This document shows positions 1 through 7,571 of a DNA stretch of 17,481 bases, in pieces. Each line of letters opens with the position of its first letter. The first letter of the stretch is position 1. The notes under the pieces are model-generated. The model saw only the letters and a program-made list of their open reading frames with translations. It was not told where the DNA came from and searched no databases. A program made the translations under genes and the position numbers. The stretch comes from JAUPVL01 sp964512085 (lineage in GTDB: Bacteria > Patescibacteriota > Saccharimonadia > CAILAD01 > BJGX01). Location: NCBI GenBank assembly GCA_964512085.1, contig CAZEIU010000015.1:1-17481 (forward strand). Direction: 5' to 3'.

Positions 1-1
1 C

Positions 2-532
2 GTATTTAAACATCAAAAATCACTTGGTCATCAGGTTACGTTGGGTCAATTCAAGCCATCCACAAAGGTAGAAATTACAACAGTAGTTCAAAAAATTGCC
101 AAAGTATTAGCTTATAGGCTAAGAACAAAAAATCTAAAAGCCCAATCTTTATACATAGATTTGCTTTATTTAGATAATACCAATTGGAATAATAAGATAG
201 AACACGTAAATTATTTTAATGATAACTCTACAATAATTAACTTAAGTAATATGTTGTTAAAAAAACATAAGCAGATTAAACCAATAAAAAGAATTTCAAT
301 ATATTTAGGTTCGCTAACTCCTCACAGTCAATTGACGTTTCTTACAAAAGATTCTTTTGTGTCTAAAACTAGAGATATATCAGATGTAATTGATAGTCTA
401 AAGATTAGATATAGTAATAAGGGTGTGTATTCGGCTAGAGATATGTTTGATAGATCATTCGATCTTAATCGAATTGGGTTTGCTGGCGATCTTATACGAG
501 AGACTTCAGAAAATCTGCAATCAAAGGTATAA
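2..532 (+). CDS. Y-family DNA polymerase (DinB/UmuC-like), C-terminal fragment
   Basis: The reading frame is open to the left edge, so only the last 176 residues are visible; the TTG at 41 is internal, not a start. The first residues, KSLGHQVTL, match the segment where Y-family translesion polymerases enter the little-finger domain (compare the KSxGxExTF signature of DinB). This is followed by a basic helix (AYRLRTKNLKA) and an alternating beta pattern, as in the little-finger domain that grips DNA, and then by a diverged tail. The palm and finger catalytic residues lie outside the window, so activity cannot be judged. The role would be lesion-bypass synthesis. A more remote UmuC or ImuB-like member is possible. 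The gene ends 133 nt before tRNA-Val. Confidence 0.62.
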   Translation, partial: VFKHQKSLGHQVTLGQFKPSTKVEITTVVQKIAKVLAYRLRTKNLKAQSLYIDLLYLDNTNWNNKIEHVNYFNDNSTIINLSNMLLKKHKQIKPIKRISIYLGSLTPHSQLTFLTKDSFVSKTRDISDVIDSLKIRYSNKGVYSARDMFDRSFDLNRIGFAGDLIRETSENLQSKV

Positions 533-566
533 TTAAGTAGTCTTTTGAATAATCGTTTGCTAAAAC

Positions 567-661
567 AAGCGCAACTGTTTAGTACACCGAGAGTGCAAGC
601 GATATGAATAAATCAAAGCAAATTGATTAATAATTTGTTTTGAACATGGAGTGTTGCGCTT
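567..661 (+). other. Possible structured RNA or leader upstream of tRNA-Val
   Basis: This spacer has no convincing ORF but holds nested inverted repeats. A perfect 9-bp repeat (AAGCGCAAC at 567-575 with GTTGCGCTT at 653-661) encloses a second hairpin of 10 bp with one G-U pair (615-624 with 632-641, 7-nt loop). The fold ends four bases before the tRNA acceptor stem. It has no T-tract, so it does not look like a terminator. It may be a small RNA or a precursor-tRNA leader. I recognise no known family. Confidence 0.3.
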
Positions 662-665
662 ATAA

Positions 666-742
<77 letters not shown>

Positions 743-747
743 AAGTA

Positions 748-756
748 TGTTATAAT
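748..756 (+). promoter_or_regulatory. Extended -10 promoter of thrS
   Basis: TG at 748-749, one base, then a perfect TATAAT at 751-756 form an extended -10 element. No good -35 box is seen at the normal spacing, which extended -10 promoters tolerate. Transcription would start near 763, giving a leader of about 170 nt before the thrS start codon. Confidence 0.7.
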
Positions 757-762
757 TTATGT

Positions 763-933
763 AGATTAATAGAACGCAAACCAAGGCCTAACCAACCATG
801 GGAGTTCCGTAAGTAACCGGCGTCACTGGTTACAAAGAAGTATGATCCACCAAGGATAAACCCAGTGGAACCTCCCAATAATATTGTTGGGACTGGGTGT
901 CTAAGGTGGTTTTATTATAAGAAGGGCAAAACA
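763..933 (+). promoter_or_regulatory. T-box-like riboswitch leader of thrS
   Basis: The 3' half folds exactly as a T-box antiterminator/antisequestrator. Helix ACCCAG/CTGGGT (860-865 with 893-898) is followed by a one-sided seven-base bulge TGGAACC (866-872), which matches the T-box consensus UGGNACC, and then helix 873-880 with 885-892 (8 bp, one G-U). In T-boxes the bulge pairs with the NCCA end of uncharged tRNA; here it would want UCCA. A stable 8-bp hairpin precedes it (813-820 with 826-833). The 5' domain (763-812) does not show a canonical long Stem I. It contains three ACCA runs (780-783, 791-794, 795-798), any of which could present a Thr ACC specifier codon. No U-tract terminator is evident before the gene, so control may act on translation. 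The assignment rests on the bulge and on the aminoacyl-tRNA synthetase gene downstream. Confidence 0.72.
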
Positions 934-2739
934 ATGAATAATGAAAATTTAGAAAAAATTCGACACAGTCTTGCGCATATACTTGCCGCTGTAGTGCAAA
1001 AACAGCACCCTGAGGCTCAATTTGGGGTTGGGCCGGTAGTAGAGAATGGATTTTATTATGACATGCTCTTAGAAGAGCCACTAAAGGCTAGTGATTTAAA
1101 TAAAATTCGTAAAGAAATGCAAAAAATGATTTCTCAAAAGCTGGAATTTATAAAAGAAGAGTGGCCAATAGATAAAGCAATTGAATATTTCAAAGAAAAT
1201 AATCAAATATTTAAAGTTGAACTTCTAAATGACCTAAAAATTAAGGGTACAACTGCTATAAAAGATGCTGGCGATGAAAGCTTATTTAATAATGTAGAAA
1301 ATATTACCACAGTTACTGTATATAAAACTGGCGATTTTATTGATTTGTGTAGAGGGCCACACGTAAATAATACCTTAGATATAGATAAAGATTGCTTTGA
1401 GCTTACGAAATTGGCTGGTGCATACTGGAGAGGCAATGAAAACAACCCTCAATTGCAGCGTGTATATGGGATCGCATTTAAGAATAAAGATGAAGTAAAT
1501 AATTACCTTGAAATGCTAGTAGAAGCAGAGAAGAGAGATCATCGTAAACTAGGCAAAGAGCTAGATCTGTTTGTTTTTTCTGATCTTATCGGTGCAGGAC
1601 TACCGCTTTTTACACCAAGAGGCACAATACTACGCAACCAAATCGACGCTTTTGTGCAAGAAATGAGAGACGAATATGGCTTTGAAGAAGTAACTATACC
1701 TCATATCACAAAGAAAGATGCCTATATAAAAAGCGGACACTGGCAGAAATTTGAAGACGAGCTATTTAAAACTGTCTCTAGAGATGGACATGAGTTTGCG
1801 CTAAAACCAATGAATTGCCCACATCATGCCCAGATTTATAGCGCCAAACAACGTAGCTACAGAGAGCTACCAGTTAGGTACAGAGAAACTACCATGGTTT
1901 ATAGGGATGAGCAAAGTGGCGAACTTTCGGGTTTATCGAGAGTGAGATCTATTACTCAAGACGATGCGCATATTTTTTGTCGAAATAATCAGATAGAAGA
2001 CGAAATAAGTAAGGTTATAGATATAGTTAATAAGTACTATAAGGCATTTGGCATTAAACTTTGGGTGAGGCTTTCTTTGCATAACCCTGAGTCTATGAGC
2101 GGTTACCTAGGCGATGAAAGAATGTGGCGAGTAGCCGAAGATCAATTGATTAAGGTAGTTCAAAACCAGAATATTGAATATAAGAAAGCCATAGGCGAAG
2201 CTGCCTTCTATGGGCCAAAGATAGATTTTATGGGTACAGATGCACTCGGTAGAGAATTTCAGGCTTCAACTATTCAGTTAGATTTTGGTCAACCAGAAGG
2301 GTTTGATTTAACATGTATTGATGAAAATGGCGAAAAAGAGCGTATTGTTATGATTCACTGTGCCATTGCAGGGTCACTGGAGAGAGCGCTAGTCTTGCTC
2401 ATAGAGCATTTTGCAGGAGCTTTTCCAGTATGGATGGCTCCAGAGCAGGTAAGGGTGATACCGGTTTCTGAGAAATATTTAGATTATGGTAATGAAATAG
2501 TAGCAAAACTAAAAGCTCAAGATGTACGAATATCAATAGATGATAGCAATGAGTCTCTTGGCAAGCGTATTCGTAGCTCTGAGCTAATGAAAGTACCATA
2601 CACTCTAATTGTAGGCGAAAAAGAACAATCGTCTCATGAGGTCTCTGTTCGTAAATACGGAAAAGGTGATCTGGGAAGTGAAGGTATTGTTGAATTTAGC
2701 ACAACATTATTGGAATCAATCAAAAATCGTAGTCTCTAA
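934..2739 (+). CDS. thrS: Threonyl-tRNA synthetase lacking the TGS domain
   Basis: This cytoplasmic enzyme attaches threonine to tRNA-Thr. I chose ATG 934 (601 aa) because GAAGGG at 921-926 lies 7 nt upstream; the longer in-frame reading from 865 runs through the leader structure. The protein begins at the editing domain: HSLAH (11-15) and CRGPH (139-143) give the HxxxH and C/H residues that hydrolyse Ser-tRNA-Thr. The class II core follows, with the usual zinc ligands present as C295 (MNCPHH), H346 (DDAHIF) and H475 (MIHCA). Motif 3 is GSLER (480-484), and an anticodon-binding domain fills about 505-601. E. coli ThrRS is about 40 aa longer because of an N-terminal TGS domain, absent here. 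H475 is followed by C where I would expect R. The stop overlaps the miaA start by one base, so both genes probably share the T-box leader. Confidence 0.95.
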   Translation: MNNENLEKIRHSLAHILAAVVQKQHPEAQFGVGPVVENGFYYDMLLEEPLKASDLNKIRKEMQKMISQKLEFIKEEWPIDKAIEYFKENNQIFKVELLNDLKIKGTTAIKDAGDESLFNNVENITTVTVYKTGDFIDLCRGPHVNNTLDIDKDCFELTKLAGAYWRGNENNPQLQRVYGIAFKNKDEVNNYLEMLVEAEKRDHRKLGKELDLFVFSDLIGAGLPLFTPRGTILRNQIDAFVQEMRDEYGFEEVTIPHITKKDAYIKSGHWQKFEDELFKTVSRDGHEFALKPMNCPHHAQIYSAKQRSYRELPVRYRETTMVYRDEQSGELSGLSRVRSITQDDAHIFCRNNQIEDEISKVIDIVNKYYKAFGIKLWVRLSLHNPESMSGYLGDERMWRVAEDQLIKVVQNQNIEYKKAIGEAAFYGPKIDFMGTDALGREFQASTIQLDFGQPEGFDLTCIDENGEKERIVMIHCAIAGSLERALVLLIEHFAGAFPVWMAPEQVRVIPVSEKYLDYGNEIVAKLKAQDVRISIDDSNESLGKRIRSSELMKVPYTLIVGEKEQSSHEVSVRKYGKGDLGSEGIVEFSTTLLESIKNRSL

Positions 2740-3611
2740 TGCTTGATAATAAAAAATATATTGCTATTGTTGGACCAACGGCCAGTGGAAAGACTGATAT
2801 GGCAATAAAACTAGCCAAGGTTTTTAATGGTGAGATAATTTGTGCCGATTCTCGAACTATCTATAGGGGTATGGATATTGGGACTGCAAAACCAAAGCAA
2901 ACAGAACTAAATGATATACCTCACTATCTGGTAGATATTTGTGATCCAACCGAAGAATTTAGTGCAGCACAATTCAAATTAAGAGCCCAGGAATGTATTG
3001 AGGCTATTGCCAGCAAAGGTAAAATCCCTTTTTTAGTTGGAGGTAGTGGTATGTATATAGATTCTGTAATTTATGACTACAAATTTAGAAACATTCAATC
3101 TAATAAAGATATTGCAAGTATTAAGTCTATGAGCCTTGAAGGTCTACAAAAAATGGCGAAAGAAAAAGAGCCATATTTATTTACAAAAATAGATAATAAA
3201 AATCGCCGCAGACTAGAGCAATTATTAATAAAAGGTCCGGCAAAAGATGACGACCGATTCAATACTCAACCAAACTGTTTGGTGATTGGATTAAGCATAA
3301 AAGAGCCTTTATTAAAGCAAAATATAGAGAATCGAACAAAAACAATGTTGAATAAAAATTTGATTCAAGAGGTTAAAAATCTTATCGCTCAGTATGGAGA
3401 ATGCGATGTTTTTAGACAAACAACAGGGTATGCACAGGTACTACAGCACATTCATGGAGAGATAACCAAAGACAGCCTATATGAGCGAATAGTAAATGCT
3501 ACATGGCAACTTTCTAGAAAACAGATGACGTGGTTTCGTAGGAACAAAAATATTGTTTGGGTGAACAATTTTAAGCAAGCTCAAGCGTATATTAAAGATT
3601 ATCTCAAATAA
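2739..3611 (+). CDS. miaA: tRNA dimethylallyltransferase
   Basis: MiaA transfers a dimethylallyl group to N6 of A37 in tRNAs that read codons starting with U. The 290-aa protein has the P-loop GPTASGKT (12-19), the family signature DSRTIYRGMDIGTAKP (37-52), GGSGMYI (101-107), and a C-terminal QMTWFRR segment matching the usual Q-x-TWFR. It is slightly shorter than typical MiaA (about 300-320 aa), mostly through a compact middle insertion. The start overlaps the thrS stop as TAATG, indicating translational coupling. Pairing with thrS makes a tRNA-function operon that would share T-box control. No terminator is visible after it; the murT promoter lies in the 32-nt gap. Confidence 0.94.
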   Translation: MLDNKKYIAIVGPTASGKTDMAIKLAKVFNGEIICADSRTIYRGMDIGTAKPKQTELNDIPHYLVDICDPTEEFSAAQFKLRAQECIEAIASKGKIPFLVGGSGMYIDSVIYDYKFRNIQSNKDIASIKSMSLEGLQKMAKEKEPYLFTKIDNKNRRRLEQLLIKGPAKDDDRFNTQPNCLVIGLSIKEPLLKQNIENRTKTMLNKNLIQEVKNLIAQYGECDVFRQTTGYAQVLQHIHGEITKDSLYERIVNATWQLSRKQMTWFRRNKNIVWVNNFKQAQAYIKDYLK

Positions 3612-3627
3612 CAAAACCCAAAATAAT

Positions 3628-3636
3628 TGATACAAT
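3628..3636 (+). promoter_or_regulatory. Extended -10 promoter, leaderless murT
   Basis: TG, one base, then TACAAT (3631-3636) ends seven bases before the murT ATG at 3644. The expected transcription start falls on or next to that ATG, and no Shine-Dalgarno sequence precedes it. This suggests a leaderless murT-gatD message. Confidence 0.6.
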
Positions 3637-3643
3637 AAATATT

Positions 3644-5023
3644 ATGATAAAAACCATAGCTATTTTTGCGGCTAAATTAACTAGACTACTAAGCAAAGCC
3701 ATAGGTAATAATGCAACGGCCTTGCCTGGATTAGTGGCCGAGAGAATTGACCCAAATATTTTAGAAAAAATTGTAAAAGGTAATTTTAAGCAGGGAATAG
3801 TTGTTGTAACAGGAACAAATGGCAAAACTACCACTTCTAAAATAATTGTAGATGCACTAAGAGCAGAGGGTATAAAGGTTTTAAATAATAAGGCTGGCTC
3901 TAATTTGTATAGAGGTATTGTGGCCACAATAATTTCGAATTCAAACATTTTTGGTCACAATAATGATAAAATGGCTGTATTTGAAGTAGATGAAGCTCAT
4001 GTAGAAAAGGTTTGTATGGCAATACAGCCAAGTCACATTGTAGTAACTAACCTATTTAGGGATCAGCTCGACAGGTATGGGGAGTTAAATTCTATAAAAA
4101 ATAGGTTTGATAAAACATTTCGTAAACTTAAATCTACACTGATACTAAATGCCGACGACCCATTAGTGGCAAGTTTGGCGAACAGCTCAGATAAGAAGTC
4201 TGTATATTTTGGAATATCTCAATATAACGGGCCAGTAATTTATAATGATCATGCAGCAGACAGTATTTTTGATCCAATTACCAATGAAAAGTTGAACTAT
4301 TTACAACGATATTTTGGTCATATTGGTATTTATAAATCAATTTCGGGTGATTATAAGAGGCCCAAACCAGATATAAATGTAAAACTGATTAAAAAGATAG
4401 ATGCACAAGGATCGAGTTTTGTAATTGATATTGACAGATCACAAATAGATGTTAAGACTATTTTGGCGGGTCTATACAATATCTATAATATAATTGCTGC
4501 TGCTTCAGTATTGAATTGCTTTGGTATATCAGCTCAGAATATCTCGAACCAACTAAAGAGTCTTGGCTCGGCTTTTGGTAGAGGTGAGGAGCTTTTATAT
4601 AAGAATAAGAAAGTGAAGATGCTTCTAGTAAAGAATCCCACGGGCTTTAATCAGATAATTCAGACCTATTTAAAAACCAGATCGCAGTCTGTACCTCTGC
4701 TTATTTGTATTAATGATAAGATTGCGGACGGCAGGGATGTTTCGTGGCTTTGGGATGTTGCAATAGAAGACATCTCTTCATACAAAGGTAAAATAATAGT
4801 TTGTGGAACAAGAGCTTATGATATGGCTTTGAGACTGAAATATGCTGGTATGACTAATTTTGTGATTGAGCAAGATTATACTCTTGCTATTGATGCTTTT
4901 CTAAAGCAAATCAAGAGTAAATCGCAAGGGTACATATTGCCAACTTACACAGCTATGCTAGAGCTGAGAAAAATAATCACCTCTAAAAATACGCCCAAGA
5001 CTAATAGCGAGGTGTGGAAATGA
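3644..5023 (+). CDS. murT: Lipid II isoglutaminyl synthase, Mur-ligase subunit MurT
   Basis: MurT works with GatD to amidate the D-glutamate of the lipid II stem peptide to D-isoglutamine. The 459-aa length is normal. ATP binding is by the Mur-ligase P-loop GTNGKTTT (57-64). The central domain has FEVDEAHV (113-120) and TNLFRDQLDRYGE (135-147). The C-terminal DUF1727 domain carries LVKNPTGFNQ (328-337) and DGRDVSWLWD (362-371), the region that faces GatD and is known to supply an Asp to the amidotransferase triad. The odd part is the ribbon insert at about 203-241. The surrounding framework (NEKLNY, RYFGHIG, YKRPKP) matches MurT, but the two CxxC pairs that normally bind zinc are absent. A leaderless promoter precedes it, and its stop overlaps gatD by ATGA. 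Confidence 0.93.
   Translation: MIKTIAIFAAKLTRLLSKAIGNNATALPGLVAERIDPNILEKIVKGNFKQGIVVVTGTNGKTTTSKIIVDALRAEGIKVLNNKAGSNLYRGIVATIISNSNIFGHNNDKMAVFEVDEAHVEKVCMAIQPSHIVVTNLFRDQLDRYGELNSIKNRFDKTFRKLKSTLILNADDPLVASLANSSDKKSVYFGISQYNGPVIYNDHAADSIFDPITNEKLNYLQRYFGHIGIYKSISGDYKRPKPDINVKLIKKIDAQGSSFVIDIDRSQIDVKTILAGLYNIYNIIAAASVLNCFGISAQNISNQLKSLGSAFGRGEELLYKNKKVKMLLVKNPTGFNQIIQTYLKTRSQSVPLLICINDKIADGRDVSWLWDVAIEDISSYKGKIIVCGTRAYDMALRLKYAGMTNFVIEQDYTLAIDAFLKQIKSKSQGYILPTYTAMLELRKIITSKNTPKTNSEVWK
5009..5014 (+). promoter_or_regulatory. Ribosome binding site of gatD, inside murT
   Basis: GAGGTG lies in the murT 3' end, five bases before ATG 5020. It decides the start, because a GTG at 5014 would begin inside this site. 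Confidence 0.7.
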
Positions 5024-5742
5024 ATAAACGTAAATTAACCATACTGCATTTATACCCAGATAGAATGAACATATATGGCGATTATGGCAATATACTCGCT
5101 TTACAATCAAGAATGAAATGGCGCGATATAGATTGTAATTACATTACTCATGAAGTCGGTGATAATCTGACCCAAGAAAGCGATATTATTTTTATGGGGG
5201 GCGGCCAAGATTCTGGGCAACTAATGGTAGCAAAAGATTTGGTAAAAAATCGCGAATACATACAAGAACGTTTTTTATCAAAAAAACCTATACTGACAAT
5301 TTGTGGTGGCTATCAGCTTTTTGGGCATAGCTTTACTACTGCAGAGGGTATAAAAATAAAAGGTATTGGTATATTTGATACAGTTACCGTAGCTACGAAT
5401 ACTCGAATGATCGGCAACATAGTAGTTAGAAGTAAGAAATTTGGCACTCTTGTAGGATTTGAGAATCATAGTGGAGCTACCACGCTACTTAATGGTAGTG
5501 CCGCTTTAGGAGAAGTTATAACGGGCTATGGCAACAATCAAAATCGCGAAGATGAAGGTATATTGGTTTCTAATGCTATAGGGACATATATGCATGGATC
5601 TTTCTTGCCCAAAAATCCTAAAGTAACAGATTTTTTAATAAAGCAAGCATTGCGCCGCAAAGGCCTAAATGACAATCTAAAAAAACTAGACGATAATCTA
5701 GAGCAAGATACGCGCAAGTGGATCTTAAATAATCTTAGATAA
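5020..5742 (+). CDS. gatD: Lipid II isoglutaminyl synthase, glutaminase subunit GatD
   Basis: This class I glutamine amidotransferase-like subunit releases ammonia from glutamine for MurT. From ATG 5020 it has 240 aa, normal for GatD. The nucleophile elbow is C95 in ICGGYQ (94-99). The catalytic His is H192 in YMHGSFLPKNP (190-200). GGGQD (60-64) forms the usual early turn, and R129 in TNTRMIGN (126-133) corresponds to the conserved Arg in GatD proteins. The third triad residue is contributed by MurT in this family, so the two must act together. The start overlaps the murT stop (ATGA), consistent with coupled, stoichiometric expression. The last 30 residues are charged and helical. No terminator is evident after the gene. 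Confidence 0.94.
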   Translation: MNKRKLTILHLYPDRMNIYGDYGNILALQSRMKWRDIDCNYITHEVGDNLTQESDIIFMGGGQDSGQLMVAKDLVKNREYIQERFLSKKPILTICGGYQLFGHSFTTAEGIKIKGIGIFDTVTVATNTRMIGNIVVRSKKFGTLVGFENHSGATTLLNGSAALGEVITGYGNNQNREDEGILVSNAIGTYMHGSFLPKNPKVTDFLIKQALRRKGLNDNLKKLDDNLEQDTRKWILNNLR

Positions 5743-5766
5743 GTTAATATAAAAAATAGTGTTCAC

Positions 5767-5796
5767 TTGATAGACTTGTTCAATTTATTGTATAAT
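5767..5796 (+). promoter_or_regulatory. Sigma-70-type promoter of the regulator/AI-2E operon
   Basis: TTGATA (5767-5772) and TATAAT (5791-5796) are separated by 18 bp. Transcription would start near 5803, leaving a leader of about 54 nt with a strong AGAGGGG ribosome binding site (5846-5852). It is the only promoter here with both a good -35 box and a perfect -10 box. Confidence 0.7.
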
Positions 5797-5856
5797 CAGC
5801 TTTATATAGAACTTTTTTAAGCAAAAGTTTTATTTAACTTAAGTTAGAGGGGTAAA

Positions 5857-6540
5857 ATGTTTGAACAATTGTTTGGATCAAAAACACGAGTAAAGCTCTT
5901 GAGTCTGTTTTATAACAATCCAGAACGGCCTTTTTATGTTCGAGAAATTACCCGTAAAATAGATGAGCAAATTAACTCAGTTCGTCGTGAATTACAAAAC
6001 TTATTAAATATTGGTATAGTCCGATCGGTTAACCAAGGCAATAGACTTTATTATGAAGTAAATCAGAAATACAAATTTCATGCTGAGTTACAATCGATAT
6101 TCTCAAAAATACCTGCCAAATCAAAAGAGATTAAGCAGACTAAAGAAGACGACCAAATACTCAAAAGGGTGCAAAAAGCCGGCAATGTGCGTATGCTGTT
6201 TTTAACAGGAGCCTTTGTAAGGGGTAGTAATCAGCAAATAGACATATTTATCGTGGGAGACATGAACCGTGCTAAATTAGCTCAAATAATAGCCGATATG
6301 GAAAAAGAAATGAGTAGAGAGCTTAACTATACGGCCATGAGGTTAGAAGATTTTGATTATCGACGCAATTTAAGTGATAGGTTTTTGACCGATATTCTCG
6401 ATGCTAAAAAAGTAGTGTTGTTTGATAATTTAGGCATATTTACTGTTGATACTAAAACTGCTCCTGGCGTAATGAATTCCAAAGAAGGTGATGTTACTAA
6501 GGTTGCCGTTCTTAATGAGGATAAAAGCGTAACTTTATGA
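5857..6540 (+). CDS. Winged-helix protein with degenerate nucleotidyltransferase-like domain
   Basis: Residues 1-70 form a winged helix-turn-helix (GSKTRVKLLSLFYNNP, then FYVREITRKI and a recognition helix NSVRRELQNLL, ending in a beta wing). Residues about 105-190 resemble the pol-beta/MNT nucleotidyltransferase fold (LTGAFVRGSNQQIDIFIVGD, 116-135). An active NTase needs a GS motif and a DxD pair. Here GS is replaced by GA and only D129 remains in the DIF segment, so catalysis is doubtful and the domain may be a sensor or dimerisation module. The likely role is transcriptional regulation. It has its own promoter and a strong ribosome binding site, and overlaps the AI-2E permease gene by ATGA, so it may control that transporter or its own operon. 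The target is unknown. Confidence 0.75.
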   Translation: MFEQLFGSKTRVKLLSLFYNNPERPFYVREITRKIDEQINSVRRELQNLLNIGIVRSVNQGNRLYYEVNQKYKFHAELQSIFSKIPAKSKEIKQTKEDDQILKRVQKAGNVRMLFLTGAFVRGSNQQIDIFIVGDMNRAKLAQIIADMEKEMSRELNYTAMRLEDFDYRRNLSDRFLTDILDAKKVVLFDNLGIFTVDTKTAPGVMNSKEGDVTKVAVLNEDKSVTL

Positions 6541-7568
6541 ACAACAAAAGACTAACTGTAGTTATATCACCTCTTACGTTTATATATTTGCTACTAGCAT
6601 TGTTTTTTATATGGATTGTTTTTCAAATATCATGGATTTTGATTTCTTTGGCAGTAGCCGGTATATTTGCAATCGCACTTAATCCGGTAGTAAGTTCTCT
6701 TGAGAAAAAACTACATATTAAAAGAGGCCTGGCCGTAGCTATTGTGGTAATTAGTATAGTAGCGGTATTTGCTTTGGTTTTGGCTTTGGTAGTGCCTACT
6801 ATAGCTGCACAAGCTAAAACGTTGTCTGAAAGTTGGCCAAAGTATAAAACTACACTGGAGGAGTTTGCTTCTCATCAAGCTTATACCCAATATATTTATG
6901 ATCGCGTAGTCGAGCAGGTTAATAAAAATACTGCGACTATTGCATCTAATGCTACATCGATATCTATAGGTGTAGCAGGTGGGTTCTTTAGTTTTTTAAC
7001 CTTCTTTATATTTTTAATATACATGTTGGCTAGTGGTCGTAAGTTTGCGGTAGTATTGTCTTCGGTTCTACCTAAAAAAACCTGGCGCGACAGATTCGTG
7101 AAGATCATGCATGATATATCTAATAGGTTGGGAGGGTGGCTAAGAGGTCAAGCCATACTATGCTTGGTAATATTTGTCGTTTCATATATAGGCTTAACTA
7201 TTTTGGGAGTTGATTATGCTTTAACCCTGGCTCTTTTTGCAGGATTAATGGAGGCGGTACCAATGATTGGAGCGTATTTAGGTGCTATCCCGGCGGTTTT
7301 GGTAGCATTACTAACAGGCTCTCCACTAAAGGCAATAATTGTAGCCATCTTTTTCTTGGTAATTCAGCAACTTGAAGGCAACTTATTGGTTCCTCACGTA
7401 ATGAAGAAGGCGGTTGGAGTACACCCAATGCTTATTTTGTTAGCTGCTATGATAGGCGGAACTTTATTGGGTTTTGTAGGGGTATTGATTGCCGTACCGG
7501 TAACAGCCGCAGCGTCAGTAATTGTCGGTAGTCTTTCTGAGTACTATTACGATCAAATTGAGAAATAA
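6537..7568 (+). CDS. AI-2E family permease (PF01594-like membrane protein)
   Basis: The 343-aa integral membrane protein is typical in length and layout for the AI-2E/PerM family. A pair of N-terminal helices (about 10-50) precedes a third (62-87). A soluble stretch (about 90-145) follows, then a helix with the FFSFLTFFIFLIYML pattern, and a C-terminal bundle containing VPMIGAYLGAIPAVLVALL, which is characteristic of the family. Members have been linked to export of signals such as AI-2 or to sodium/proton exchange, but the substrate cannot be read from sequence, and the name should not be taken as proof of quorum signalling. The start overlaps the regulator stop (ATGA), so the two are co-translated. 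The next gene has its own promoter 4 nt after this stop. Confidence 0.88.
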   Translation: MNNKRLTVVISPLTFIYLLLALFFIWIVFQISWILISLAVAGIFAIALNPVVSSLEKKLHIKRGLAVAIVVISIVAVFALVLALVVPTIAAQAKTLSESWPKYKTTLEEFASHQAYTQYIYDRVVEQVNKNTATIASNATSISIGVAGGFFSFLTFFIFLIYMLASGRKFAVVLSSVLPKKTWRDRFVKIMHDISNRLGGWLRGQAILCLVIFVVSYIGLTILGVDYALTLALFAGLMEAVPMIGAYLGAIPAVLVALLTGSPLKAIIVAIFFLVIQQLEGNLLVPHVMKKAVGVHPMLILLAAMIGGTLLGFVGVLIAVPVTAAASVIVGSLSEYYYDQIEK

Positions 7569-7571
7569 ACT

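Noticed and set aside
533..665. Known small RNA family (6S, tmRNA) before tRNA-Val
   Set aside because: The paired elements do not match those families; kept only as a possible structured RNA.
865..933. In-frame upstream extension of thrS from ATG 865
   Set aside because: It would encode 23 residues through the T-box-like hairpin; the ribosome binding site and the editing-domain start support ATG 934.
763..933. E. coli-type thrS operator that mimics tRNA-Thr
   Set aside because: The hairpin loops do not resemble a tRNA-Thr anticodon arm, whereas the UGGAACC bulge fits a T-box.
830..1081. Minus-strand reading frame of 83 codons
   Set aside because: It lies opposite the leader and thrS and resembles no protein I recognise.
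3604..3948. Minus-strand frame of 114 codons over the murT start
   Set aside because: It is a shadow of murT; the plus strand has full family motifs.
5014..5019. GTG start for gatD
   Set aside because: It overlaps the GAGGTG ribosome binding site; ATG 5020 gives the ATGA overlap typical of coupling.
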